In this document: in pieces, positions 47,186 to 57,722 of the stretch | Numbering within the stretch: position 1 is the stretch's first letter | Layout: each line of letters starts with the position of its first letter | Assembly: GCF_964656455.1 (NCBI RefSeq) | Contig: NC_135719.1 | Span: 133,981,284 to 134,045,283, forward strand | Source: Halichoerus grypus | Lineage: Eukaryota > Chordata > Mammalia > Carnivora > Phocidae | Reading direction: 5' to 3' | DNA: 64,000 bases | The notes under the pieces: model-generated | Told to the model about the DNA's origin: nothing | The model's database searches: none | Seen by the model: the letters and a program-made list of their open reading frames with translations, nothing else | Translations under genes and position numbers: made by a program

Positions 47186-47813
47186 TAAAAGTTTCTGGCA
47201 ACCTTGCCTAGAGCATGTCTATTGGTGCCATTTTGCCAACAGTATTTGCTCACTTTGTGTTTCTATGTCACATTTTGGTAATTCTCTCAACATGCCAAAA
47301 CTTTTATTATTGTATTTGAATCACTGTAATCTCATGATAAAACTTTAACAGATGAGTTGCTTCTCATGAATGAATAAAGAAAGTGGTGAAGATGGGGCAA
47401 AGACTGTTAAAATGACAGGAAAGACCTACAATAGTCCATAAACTTGGTTGATAAAGCAGCAACAGGGTTTGAAAGGATTGAATCCAATTTTGAAAGAAGT
47501 TCTGCTGTGAGTAAACTGCTATCTAATGAGATTTGAGAAGGGAAGAGTTGATCAGGGTGGAAAACTTCATTGTCCTCTTATTTTAAGAAATTGCCACAGC
47601 TACCCCAAGGTTCAGCAACCACCACCCTGATCAGTCAGCAGCCGTCAACACTGAGGCAAGACCCTCCACCAGCAAAAGAGATTATAACTCACTGAAAAGT
47701 CAGATGATGTTTAGCATTTTGGGCAATAAACTATTTTTAATTAAGGTACGCCTATTGTTTTTTTAGACATAATATTATTGCACACTTAATAGACTACAGT
47801 ATAAGGTAAAAAC

Positions 47814-48228
47814 ATTTTTTTAGATTTTATCTATTTTATTTTATTATTATTTTTAAATATTTTATTTATTTGTCAGAGAGAGAGTGAGAGTGAGAGAGCA
47901 CAAGCAGAGGGAATGGCAGACAAAGGGAGAAGCAGGCTCCCTGCTGAGACAGGAGCCGGACATGGGAGGCAATCTCAGGACCCTGGGATCATGATCTGAG
48001 CATAAGGCAGATGCTTAACCCACTGAGCCACCCAGGAATCCCTTTATTTATCTATTTTAGTGGCGGGGGGGGGAAGGGCAGAAGGAGAGGGAGAGAGAGA
48101 ATCTCAAGCAGACTCTCCACTGAACAGGGAGCCCGATGCAGGGCTCGATCCCACGACCCATGAGATCATGACCTGAGCCAAAATCATAAGTTGGACACCC
48201 AACTGACTGACCCACCCAGGTGCCCCAT
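47814..48228 (-). mobile_element. Can-SINE (outer), split by a second Can-SINE
   Basis: Minus-strand SINE: A-tail end at about 47814-47838 ('tttttttagattttat') and the rest at 48060-48228, ending with the head 'cccacccaggtgcccc'. B-box complement GGGCTCGATCCC is visible. It interrupts Tigger1. Confidence 0.88.
47839..48046 (-). mobile_element. Can-SINE (inner), nested in the tail of another Can-SINE
   Basis: Minus-strand SINE with A-tail complement at 47839-47872 and head complement 'ctgagccacccaggaatccc'. The 13-bp target-site duplication TTTATCTATTTTA lies at 47826-47838 and 48047-48059, inside the outer SINE's tail. Confidence 0.9.
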
Positions 48229-48347
48229 AAACGTAACTTTTATATGCGCTGGGAAACCAAGAAACTCATTTGACTTTCTTTATTGTGATATTTCCTTTAT
48301 TGAGGTGGTCTGGAACTGACCCCATAATATCTCTTTGGTGAGCTAGA

Positions 48348-50170
48348 AGTGCTATTGGAGTCTCCTCCCTGTCACTATACTTTAGGGGTAACCACCATCC
48401 TCACTTCTAATTCCATAGATTAGTTGGCTTATTTTGACTTTTATACAAGTAGAATAATACTGTATGTCTTCTTCTGTATCTTCCTTTGCTCATTGTTGTG
48501 TTTGTAGGATTCATTCATCTTCTCTTGTGTAGCAGTGATTTGTTTATTCACATTCACTGTTGAATAGTAACCCATCATAAATATTTAAATTAGAAATAAT
48601 GTTACTATGAAACTTCTTCTGTGTGCCTTCAGTTAATCAGATGTATGTAATTTTGTTGAGTACATAATTAGGAATAGAACTGGAAGGTTAGAGAATATGT
48701 GTATTTTTAGCTTTGGTAGATTTTCCCAAAAAATTTTCCAAAGTGATCTTACTAAATGACACTTCCACCATCAGAGTGTGAGAATTCCAGTGGTCCACAT
48801 TCTGTGAGCACTGGGTTTGGTTAATCTGTTCTCATTTAAGCCATTCCATGGATCGTGTAGTATTATTTCATTGTGGTTTTAGTTTGCATCCCTTCGATTA
48901 TGATAATATTGAATTTTTTTTCCATTTACCTATTGGCATTTATGTATCCTCATTTGTAAAGTGTCTTTTCATGTCTTTTGCTCAATTTTTTTTTCCTGGG
49001 TTGGTTATTATTCTGTTATTAATGGATAAAAGTTCTTTAGATATTTTAGGTATAAGTCCTTGTAGGATATATGTATAATAAACATCTTTTCCCACTCCGT
49101 ATTCTGATTTTCCTTATCCCAGTAATGTTTTTTGATAAATGGGAGTTTTTCATTCCAAGGTAGTCTGTTTTATTTAGTTCTTTATGGTTGGTGCTTTTTA
49201 ATGTCCACTTTAAGAAATGCTTGCCTACCCAAAGTTATGAAGATATCCTCTTATGCTTTTTTTCTTAAGAATAAAGTAGCAGTTGAGGGTTTTCTTCTTT
49301 TAGTATAATTTACGGGCCAATATTCATATCTTTCCCACATGGACCTCCAATTCTCCAACTGACTTAGTTCTCTGTCTATGAAAAACAAAACAAAACAACT
49401 AAAAAACGCCCTTCCCTGCAGCACCTCAATACAGCTTTTGTTATAAATCTAGTAATTATATACAGATAAATCTGTGTCTGAACTTCTTTTCCATTGTTCT
49501 ATATAACCCTGCTCCAATACCACATATTCTTAATTTCTATGGCATTATATTAAGTCTCGATATCTGATATTATGTCTTCCAACTTTATTATTCTTTAAGA
49601 TTATCTTGGTTATTCTGGCCTTTTTCATTTTAATAAAGCTTTTATATCTGCTTGTCAATTTCTACAAACACACATAGATATACATATACACAAATTCAAA
49701 ACCTGCTGAAGTATTTTATTATTACTGCATTGAATCCATAGCTCAGTTGGTGCAGAATTAATAACTTTACAATATGGAGTCTCCCAAACTTTCAAAATGG
49801 TAAATACATCATTTATTTAGGTTTTTATTTGTTTCTCAGTAAATTTTTAAATTTCATGTGTAAAAATCTCATACATTTTTATTAGATTTATTCTTATGTT
49901 ATTCCTTTCTTTGCTCTATTTTTATACTATTATAAATAGTACCTTTTAAGATATAATTTCCTAATTTTTAGTTCCTGGTTTACCGAATACAATTTATTTT
50001 TGTATATTGACATACCCAAAAAACATACTATGTTGAATTATGTCTAATATCAAATTTCTAGATTATTTTGGATTTTCCTCAAAAATAATGATGTAGTTTG
50101 TAAACAGTGAAAGTTTTATTTCTTCCTTTCATTCCTTATGCCTTTTATCAAATATCACCTTTTTATAACT
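48348..50170 (-). mobile_element. L1M fragment, right flank of Tigger1 and antisense ORF2-like part
   Basis: 48348-48880 continues the L1M sequence ('aattccatagattagttggc', 'ttttatacaagtagaataat'). 48880-50170 contains antisense ORF2-like landmarks ('tttagatattttaggtataa', 'tatcttggttattctggcct', 'cttgtcaatttctacaaaca', 'ttactgcattgaatccatag'). No frame is preserved. It may be more than one L1M copy. Confidence 0.6.
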
Positions 50171-50339
50171 ACTTTGGCTCATAAGACATCCTCCTTCATC
50201 ACCTCATAATTGTCATTATTATAATTATTATGAGTCTTATCATTGCTGTTGTAGTATATACCTTATTCATTTGTATATGCCCCCACATTTATCTTTATCA
50301 TAGCTTTTTATCCTTCCCACATGCCTATTTTCTTATCTG

Positions 50340-51665
50340 AGATAATTTTTCTTCTGCCTGAAAAAAATTCCTTTTAGTATCTGCTCTACTGTGGGTTCAC
50401 CAGGGACAAATTCATTCACATTTTCTATGTCTAAAAATGTCTTTATTTTGTCCTGACTTTAAAGTTACCTTATTGTACCATCATGAAGATGAGTAGTAGT
50501 AGCAATAATAATCATGATAATAATAATAATATTTCCACTGTCTTCCTTAATAATATTAATTCTACTCTTCTAGCTTTTGTTGTTTCTGTTGAAATGTCAG
50601 ATGTCAGATCGCTGTTGATTTGAAGCCATGCATGTCCTTCCATGCCCATCCCCTGCTGTTTGATGTTGGAAATCAGCAGTATTACTTTAGTGAAGTGCTT
50701 TTTGGACTGATATGTTAATACCTTTCTTCAATTTGGGGACATTCTTGCCCATTTCTTTCCAAAGATTGCTTTTGCCCCATTCTTTCTCTTGTATACTTCT
50801 CAACTCCAAATACAAATACATTACACTTTACACCAATCCCACCTATCTCTTATTGCCTTTTTATATTTCTCATGATTTTTTAAAAATTCATTTATTTATA
50901 ATTTCTCCCCTGACGTGGGGCTCTAACTCATGACCCAGGGTTTGAGTGGCATGCTCTATTGACTGAGGCAGCCAGGTGTTCCTATATTTTTCATGATTTT
51001 GCTCACCCAGCCTCAGACTGTAAATTTTCAGGCAGCTCATCTTTCATTTGTCTAACCACCTCTGCAGATTCTGATTTACCTCATCTATTAAATTTTGAAT
51101 TTCAATTACTGCAGTTTTTAGGTTTAAAAATTTTATTAGATTATTTTTCACTGATTTCAGTAATTTTTTTCTTTTTCTTCAAAATGAATATCCATCCTGC
51201 CACACATTTTCCTGAGCACACTAATAACAGTTATTTTAAAGCCCGTGTCTAATAGCTCCAATAATGGATCATCTGTCTGTTTTATTTTTCTTTCTCTTGA
51301 TCTTATTTTTTGGTATGCCTAGTAACTTTTGATTGAATGCAGATCAAATGTGATAAATTGTAGAATTTTAGAAGAGTGTCTTCTTTCTACAGAGATATTT
51401 CATTTTATTTCTTGCAATCAGTTGGAATGGGCCAGATAACCTTAATTTAATCAATGAAAGAACTGATTGGGGTATTTTGCAGTGTTTTTAAGACTGCATC
51501 CACCTCTACTGCTTTTAAGTTTAGCTCTCCCTGTGTTTCAGCTGAGAGCCTGGGATTTTAATGGGCTGGGTCCTGAACTACTTCTCATGTGCCATTACCA
51601 AGCATGCCTCCTGACTGGAAACACTCAGGATTTATTACAAGCATTTCAGGCCTTTATACGTAAGT
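50340..51665. mobile_element. L1M 3' region fragment, split by an old Can-SINE
   Basis: 'tctgctctactgtgggttca', 'ttgttgtttctgttgaaatg', 'attgcttttgccccattctt', 'taatagctccaataatggat' and 'tatgcctagtaacttttgat' follow an L1M 3' non-coding order. Confidence 0.6.
50880..50982 (-). mobile_element. Old, short Can-SINE
   Basis: Head complement 'gaggcagccaggtgttcc', box complement GGGCTCTAACTCATG and a short A-rich tail. Flanks TATATTTCTCATGATTTT (50862-50879) and TATATTTTTCATGATTTT (50983-51000) form an 18-bp target-site duplication with one mismatch. Confidence 0.88.
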
Positions 51666-52689
51666 AACAATAGTAGTTCAAACACTTTGAAATAAGGAGT
51701 CAGTAGCTAAGGTTATTTCTGTGTTGACTATCAAGGTAATGAGAGCAATATGAGTCATCCTATGAAATACATTAGCCAAAAAACCCTCTGATATATTGAT
51801 ATTGATTTATAGGATTTACTTACAGAAGTGAAAAATAATGGAAGCTGACCAAAGTTTCAGTGACTGTTACAGAAATATAATAATCCAAACTCACGTGCTC
51901 AGGTAAATTTTCTATAAAATTCAAATAAAAAATCTGAGTTTGTGGAAATTTGGAAATTGGCTTTAATCATGGCATTTTGTGGTTTCAACTTCTATTGTCT
52001 CCTTGAATGAAAGGTAGAAGAGTTTTTGGTCAAAACTAACAAGTGAACGTGAAATCTGAATTTCAGCCTGCTTCTTAAAGTTTCATATGTATACTGGGAC
52101 TAGAATGGAAAATGCATGAAAAGACATACCATATTGTCAAAGCTAATTCACCCAAAGGTGAGAAAGTATTTTATAAGTAGGTGATTGATTAATTTTTAAG
52201 ATTTGCCATTGTAAATATACTAAGGTGACTAATTATTTTGAATAATTTAAAAATGAGATGCAGAGAAGTCAGAGATCATTTGTGGAGAATGAGACTGCAT
52301 GGCCCAAGGCCCCTCAATTAGCTCTTGAATATGTGAAATTTTAGATATAGTTGTTATCTCCTGTAAGATTAATAATTGCTTTTCACATAACAAGAAGCCC
52401 TTTATACTGTAGATAATGAGCATTGGTTTTCATCAACACAAAGGGGAGAAGATGAAAAAAGTGGATTGAATTCACCTGAATAGAGCATTAGATGAGCTAA
52501 CATGTAGAACTTTCCCAAAATAATGGGAAATGTGTTCTGAAAAGGGTGGTTACACAGATTTTTAATATACAACAGACTAAATTCTATCCCTAATGAAAAA
52601 ATCCATTTTAGAGTTTTTTAGAGTTTAAACTTTTTTTTTTTTTTTTTTTTTTTTTAGGAGCTTGGGGAGCCAAGAAAGGGATTGATGGA
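51666..52689. other. Unassigned sequence
   Basis: Ends with a T29-like tract at about 52629-52657. Nothing else recognised. Confidence 0.4.
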
Positions 52690-52820
52690 AGGAAGGGCAC
52701 ACATCTGAAGTTGAAATTCTCTTCCACCATTTACAAGCTGTGTGACCGTTGAGAAAACATTTAAGGACTCTAAGTCTCAGTTTCCTCTGTTATAAGATAG
52801 GGGTAAAGAGTGACTTTCTT
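52690..52820 (+). repeat. MIR SINE fragment
   Basis: 'ctcttccaccatttacaagc', 'tgtgtgaccgttgagaaaac' and 'aagtctcagtttcctctgtt' follow MIR. The young Can-SINE at 52821 was inserted at its 3' side. Confidence 0.75.
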
Positions 52821-53018
52821 GGGGCGCCTGGGTGGCTCAGTCGTTAAGCGTCTGCCTTCCGCTCAGGTCATGATCCCAGGGTCCTGGGATCGAGCCCCGC
52901 ATCGGGCTCCCTGCTCCGCGGGAAGCCTGCTTCTCCCTCTCCCACTCCCCCTGCTTGTGTTCCCTCTCTCGCTGTGTCTCTCTCTGTCAAATAAACAAAT
53001 AAAATCTTAAAAAAAAAA
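52821..53018 (+). mobile_element. Can-SINE, young-looking copy
   Basis: Near-consensus: GGGGCGCCTGGGTGGCTCAG head, GGATCGAGCCCC box, full CT-rich body, AAATAAACAAATAAAATC tail. Perfect 16-bp target-site duplication AAAGAGTGACTTTCTT at 52805-52820 and 53019-53034. Confidence 0.97.
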
Positions 53019-53149
53019 AAAGAGTGACTTTCTTGTGTTTGTTCTATGATTTAGTAAATGAATTTGCAGGGCATGATATATAATCACAGTTTAATACATA
53101 AAGAAAGCTTACATTTAATCCTTATAACTACACTGTTATAAAGATGTTA

Positions 53150-53268
53150 TTGGTAGTATTTCAGTTTTTCAGGGGAAGAAATTAGGCACAGAGATGTCAT
53201 GCTACATGCCCAAGTTCACACAGTTAATAAGAATTTGAACTCAGGCAATCTGGCTTGAGAGTTCATAG
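53150..53268 (-). repeat. MIR SINE fragment, interrupted by an L1
   Basis: 'gaagaaattaggcacagaga', 'caagttcacacagttaataa' and 'caggcaatctggcttgagag' are reverse MIR. It stops at the L1 insertion and may resume weakly at 53511. Confidence 0.75.
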
Positions 53269-53271
53269 TTT

Positions 53272-53507
53272 TTTTGTTGTTGTTGTTTATTTGTTTGTTT
53301 GTTTTTATTATGTTATGTTAATCACCATACATTACATCATTAGTTTTTGATGTAGTGTTCCATGATTCATTGTTTGCATATAACACCCAGTGCTCCATTC
53401 AGTACGTGCCCTCCTTAATACCCATCACCGGGCTAATCTTTCCGCCCACCCCCCTCCCCTCTAGAACCCTCAGTTTGTTTCTCAGAGTCCATAGTCTCTC
53501 ATGGTTC
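53272..53507 (-). mobile_element. Severely 5'-truncated LINE-1 (3' UTR only)
   Basis: Reverse complement of the distal 3' UTR of the L1 at 19398-24456: 'ttaatcaccatacattacat', 'tccatgattcattgtttgca', 'acccagtgctcca' and 'ctctcatggttcg'. The tail reads as TTG/TTTG repeats (53273-53308), the complement of a CAA-rich A-tail. Flanks GTTCATAGTTTT (53261) and GTTCATGTTTT (53508) are a plausible imperfect duplication. Confidence 0.9.
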
Positions 53508-53519
53508 GTTCATGTTTTA

Positions 53520-54049
53520 TACCACCTTTCTGAATAAACACTCATTAACAGTAGATGTTATATTGATACTTGTTCACTTATTACTAGCATGCTAAAAAAG
53601 GCACATGGACTAATTGATGGTGACACAGCTTTTGGTTGTTGCTATAAGTGGACCTTCTGACATTTATGAACAGAGGTGCTGCTAGGATCCCATTAACTCT
53701 TGGAAGAATGGAGGTGTCATTCTCCCTATGCTAGTTCAACCCTGTACAATAAGTATAATTATTTATCACTTCTTTTTATCCTACTCTGCTTGATGTTATA
53801 TCCTTTCCCTCATTTCAGGGAATTAAAGCTAAATTTAGGATTTTGATTCAAAAAACAAGACAACATTCTCCATGTTGTTCCTAAGGCTTACCCTTTCTCC
53901 TTTTTTCTTCCTTGATCTGTGTACTTTTACCTAACACATGTTTGGAGAACTCAATTTTCTAAAATTTTCTCACTTCAGAGCATCTATTCATGAATATGAT
54001 GTAACCATACTTCAAAAGCCTATAAATATAATGCAAAAATTATGTCTAA
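53520..54049. other. Unassigned sequence
   Basis: Nothing recognised. Confidence 0.35.
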
Positions 54050-55560
54050 GAAAAAAATGTATTGCAAGTATAACATATATATTTAAAAGTGCAAAAGTCA
54101 TGAGAATATAGCCTGATGAATTTTCATAAACTGAACTCTCTTGGGACAAAAACCCAGATCAAGAAAGAGGAAATTACCAGCACTTTCAGACCCCAAATGC
54201 TCCATATTCCCCCCCCAGTTACTTCCCCCAATGTTGCCCACCCTCTTACCCCATAACACTAGAGGTTGCTTTGCTTGTATTGATTTTATTTTTATTTTTT
54301 AAGATTTTATTTATTTATTTGAGAGAGAGAGCACAAGCAGGGGGAGGGGTAGAGGGAGAAGCAGACTCCTTGTTGAGCAGGGAGCCCGATGTAGAACTCC
54401 ATCCCAGGACCCTGGGATCATGACCTGAGCAGATGCTTAACTGACTGAGCCACCCAGGTGCCCACTTTTATTGATTTTATATAAGTAGAATTATGTATGT
54501 TTTCTATTTATACATAGTTTCCTTTGCAGTTTGTGAAGTTTATCTACATGGCTACAGGTAGTTGTAGTTTATCCATTATCGTTGCATAGAAAATCACTAT
54601 GAATACACCCCAGCATATATATTCATTGTACAATTGAAAGACTTTTGAGTTATTTCCAGTTTGAAACTATTAAGAATAGTAATGCTATAAACATTGCTTT
54701 GCATATATTAAGTAAATATATGTACATATTTCTGTTGGTTATATACCCAGGAATAGAATTGCTGGGACATTGGAAGGCTCATTATTTTTTAAGAGAATTT
54801 ATTTTGTAAAACAGTTTTAGATTTGCAGAAAAATTGAGAAGCTAGTAGAGAGACTGCTAAGATAGCCCACAATCAATTTCTCCTATTGATAACATTGTAC
54901 ATTATTGTTATACATTTGTTATAATTAATGAAACACCATTGATACATTATTATCAACAAAAGTCCATGATTTATTTAGCTTTCCTTAGATTTAACCCCAT
55001 TTTATTTTCCTGTCCCAAGACCCCATCCAGGATTCCATATTACATTTAGTTGTCATGTCTACTTATGTTCTTCTTTGCTCTAACAGTTTCTCAGACTTTC
55101 CTTGTTTTACACGACTTTGAGTTTTAAGGAGTACTGGCTAGATGTTTTCGAGAATATCTTTCTAATGAAACTTTTCTGATATTTTTCTTATGATAAGACC
55201 GGGGTCATGGGTTATTGGGAGGAAAATCTTGACAATAAAGTGCCATTTTATTGTATCATATGAAGTGTATGTGCTAGTAACATAATATGACTGTTGATGT
55301 TGGCCTTTATCACATGACTACAGTAGTGTTTGTCAGGTTTCTTCACTGTAAATTTAACCTTTTAACCAGCCCCCCCCCCCTTTCTAAACTGTACACTTTG
55401 GAAGGAAGTCAATCCTCAGCTCACACCTAAAGAGAACAGAGTTATGCTCTCACTTATTGAAGGCAAATTATCTTCTCTCCCACATATTAATTTATTTGAT
55501 CATTTATTTATATCAATACACAGTCATGAATATTTATTTTATACATATTTAAAATGGGCT
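54050..55560. mobile_element. L1M 3' region fragment, split by a Can-SINE
   Basis: 'cctgatgaattttcataaac', 'agatcaagaaagaggaaatt', 'acccaggaatagaattgctg', 'acagttttagatttgcagaa', 'aaagtccatgatttatttag' and 'aggtttcttcactgtaaatt' occur in L1M order. A C11 run lies at 55370-55380. Confidence 0.65.
54290..54468 (-). mobile_element. Can-SINE
   Basis: Minus-strand copy with tail complement 'aagattttatttatttattt', GAG-rich body and head complement 'gactgagccacccaggtgcc'. 12-bp target-site duplication TATTGATTTTAT at 54278-54289 and 54469-54480. Confidence 0.93.
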
Positions 55561-55686
55561 CATTTTTTAATATGAAAATTACAATATTTCAATATCCACA
55601 TTTCAATATAAGAATCCCAGACAATGGTATGAAATTCTTCTGGGAGACAGTGCCCCATGGGTGTCTTGTAATTCTGTATATTTTTC

Positions 55687-55888
55687 TTTTTTTTTTTTTT
55701 AAAGATTTTATTTATTTATTTTTTAGAGAGCGAGCGAGAGAGAAACAGCATGAGAGGGGAGAGGGTCAGAGGGAGAAGCAGGCTCCCCACTGAGCCGGGA
55801 GCCCGATGTGGGACTCGATCCCAGGACCCTGGGATCATGACCTGAGCCGAAGGCAGACGCTTAACCATCTGAGCCACCCAGGCGCCCC
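55687..55888 (-). mobile_element. Can-SINE, young-looking copy
   Basis: Minus-strand near-consensus copy ending CCACCCAGGCGCCCC. Perfect 17-bp target-site duplication AATTCTGTATATTTTTC at 55670-55686 and 55889-55905. Confidence 0.97.
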
Positions 55889-55905
55889 AATTCTGTATAT
55901 TTTTC

Positions 55906-56635
55906 AAGAAAAAACACTAACTTCCTTTTTGTTCTGGATTACATTTTCAGAGATGCTTAGCTAGCAAAGAATTTTACAAGATAGAGATAGTGTTTCCCTC
56001 CAGAGCTGAGGGCATATTATTATTAATTTTTTACTGCCTAATATAAACCATTTGGGTTCCTTCAGCTCAGGATTGCTCAGGTGTGCAGCATCCATCTGGG
56101 CTCCTTTGCATTGTCCTTCTGGAACTTGGCAGGGGGCAAGGTTAACTGGTGCTCATGTTGACTGTTGTGCTGTGAGTCGTAAATTCCTTTGTTTTTGACC
56201 CAGGAGTCTCATTCCTTATGCAAGAATTTATAAAATTGAATTATGCTAACTCGTTAGCTTGTGAGCAAGGTAAAATCTCAGCCCTTCCTAGTTCTTGGCA
56301 GCCTCCAACCAAGAGCGCCCTCTCACACACAAGATGTTTGCAAACCAGTATGTCTGCTACACCTATCATACTATGTTACAGTTTCTATTTAGCTGTCAGC
56401 TCCCCACCTTTCCAGGTTGATGGCAGCGGTTCTCAGAATCACTTTCAGGAGCCTCAGCTTTGCCCTGGCTGATGCTCCCATAGTGAGCCAGTACCTGTGT
56501 CTGAAGGGCATTGTTCCTCATTGCTCACAAATCTCCCACTCCCTGGAACTAAACCAGTGCTGAGCAATGAGAAGGAATAAAGAAAATGTCTCCCTCTCTG
56601 ATCCCATGTTCCACACCATCTGGTACATGTACTTC
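55906..56635. other. Unassigned sequence
   Basis: An 84-codon open frame at 56218-56472 has no recognisable domain. Confidence 0.35.
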
Positions 56636-56649
56636 AACCTGCTTCTTTT

Positions 56650-56667
56650 TCATTTTTTTTAAAAGAT

Positions 56668-56706
<39 letters not shown>

Positions 56707-56868
56707 TTTGAGAGACAGAGAGAGAGAGGAGGAGGAGTGGGGGGGGAAGAGAGAGAGAATCCTCAAGCAGACTACCTGCTGAGTGTGGAGCCCAATGCGG
56801 GGCTTGGTCATGACTTGAGCTGAAATCTGAGTCAGAAGCTTAACCAACTAAGCCCCCCAGGTGTCCCA
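56650..56868 (-). mobile_element. Can-SINE with expanded (ATTT)n tail
   Basis: Minus-strand copy whose AAAT tail has expanded into about 11 ATTT units (56666-56709), followed by GAG-rich body and a degenerate head 'aagccccccaggtgtccc'. Target-site duplication AACCTGCTTCTTTT / AACCTGCTTCCTTT (56636-56649, 56869-56882), one mismatch. Confidence 0.93.
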
Positions 56869-57078
56869 AACCTGCTTCCTTTATCTAATATCCCCCCAAA
56901 TCCCATATGTATATGTTTCTCTTTTCTGCATCAAGATTTCAAAAATATTTTGAAATAACCTAAAAATAGTTACCCCATGATGCATGTAAGTATCTCCTCC
57001 TCAGTCTAAAGGCTTACTCTAAAAAAGAAAGAGTGTGCAATTTGATTTCAGATGTGGCTTTGTGTATCATTTAAGGTT

Positions 57079-57180
57079 CTTTCAGTTATGAATAGTAAAA
57101 ACCACAACTGAAATTGGCTTAAGTTACAAAATCAATGTACTTTTTTAACCTATATGGTATACAAAAAAAAAAAAAAAAAA
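57079..57180 (+). mobile_element. Short orphan retrocopy with poly-A tail
   Basis: 84 bp of sequence plus A18 (57163-57180), flanked by a perfect 12-bp direct repeat TCATTTAAGGTT at 57067-57078 and 57181-57192. This is the hallmark of L1-mediated retroposition. The body ('cagttatgaatagtaaaaac', 'aaattggcttaagttacaa') is not a Can-SINE or the L1 3' end; it has some likeness to an LTR-type motif. The source RNA is unknown. Confidence 0.7.
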
Positions 57181-57192
57181 TCATTTAAGGTT

Positions 57193-57599
57193 TTATCCAG
57201 TAGCTTAAATATGTACTTAGCTTGTTTTTCTTAATGTCAGTCTCTTTCCAGCCTGGAAAGGGTCCGCTTCATCTCAAAGCTGACAATGCATGTGGCTTCA
57301 AGATGTCTGTAAGCAGCTCTGAGGGCCAGATGTTCTCTCTTTTTCTCATTTATATTTTGTGAATTAAGAGAACTGTGTCTCTCTACAATCTCAAAACAAA
57401 ACTGCAGGTTTAACTTAGTTGTGTGTGTCCATCTTGAACCCATCACTTTGATGTGGGCGTCCTTTCCAAAGATTGTTTTAGATCAGTGAAGGGATGGGGC
57501 TAATTCCACTCAAACCATTGGCAGGTACACAATGGGAGATGCAGGCAGTGTATACTGGACAGGCAAATATATTTATTATTGTGATAGTAATCACTGTGG
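57193..57599. other. Unassigned sequence
   Basis: Nothing recognised. A 69-codon minus-strand open frame (57237-57446) has no recognisable domain. Confidence 0.35.
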
Positions 57600-57722
57600 C
57601 TAAGAAGCCGAGAGGCTCAGCTCTGCTACAAACTAGCTATGAAACTGTGGGTACATTGTTCAAACTCAGTTAAATGATCATAGGTGTGAGATGAGGATAA
57701 TAATTCCTGAACTTCTCTTTCT
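57600..57722 (+). repeat. MIR SINE fragment
   Basis: 'gctcagctctgctacaaact', 'agctatgaaactgtgggtac' and 'gatgaggataataattcctg' follow MIR. Confidence 0.65.

Larger units (their letters stand above)
47102..48345 (+). mobile_element. Tigger1-family DNA transposon, internally deleted
   Basis: The left end CAGGCACACCTTG (47102-47114) is the Tigger/pogo terminus, followed by 'tttattgtgctctgcagata', an expanded T-tract (about 47155-47179) and 'ttctggcaaccttgcct'. Near 47323 the sequence jumps to the 3' end of the transposase region ('ctcatgataaaactttaaca', then 'cctcttattttaagaaattg', 'ccaccaccctgatcagtcag'), so most of the transposase gene is missing. The distal end (48230-48345, 'ttatatgcgctgggaaacca', 'gaccccataatatctctttg') follows an interrupting Can-SINE. 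Only a C-terminal coding remnant persists and it is broken. Confidence 0.88.

Noticed and set aside
47325..47705. Domesticated transposase exon from the Tigger1 remnant
   Set aside because: Only the C-terminal end remains, with stops and indels and no DNA-binding or catalytic domain.
51467..51667. 66-codon frame as an exon
   Set aside because: Sits in an L1M 3' fragment with no splice context.
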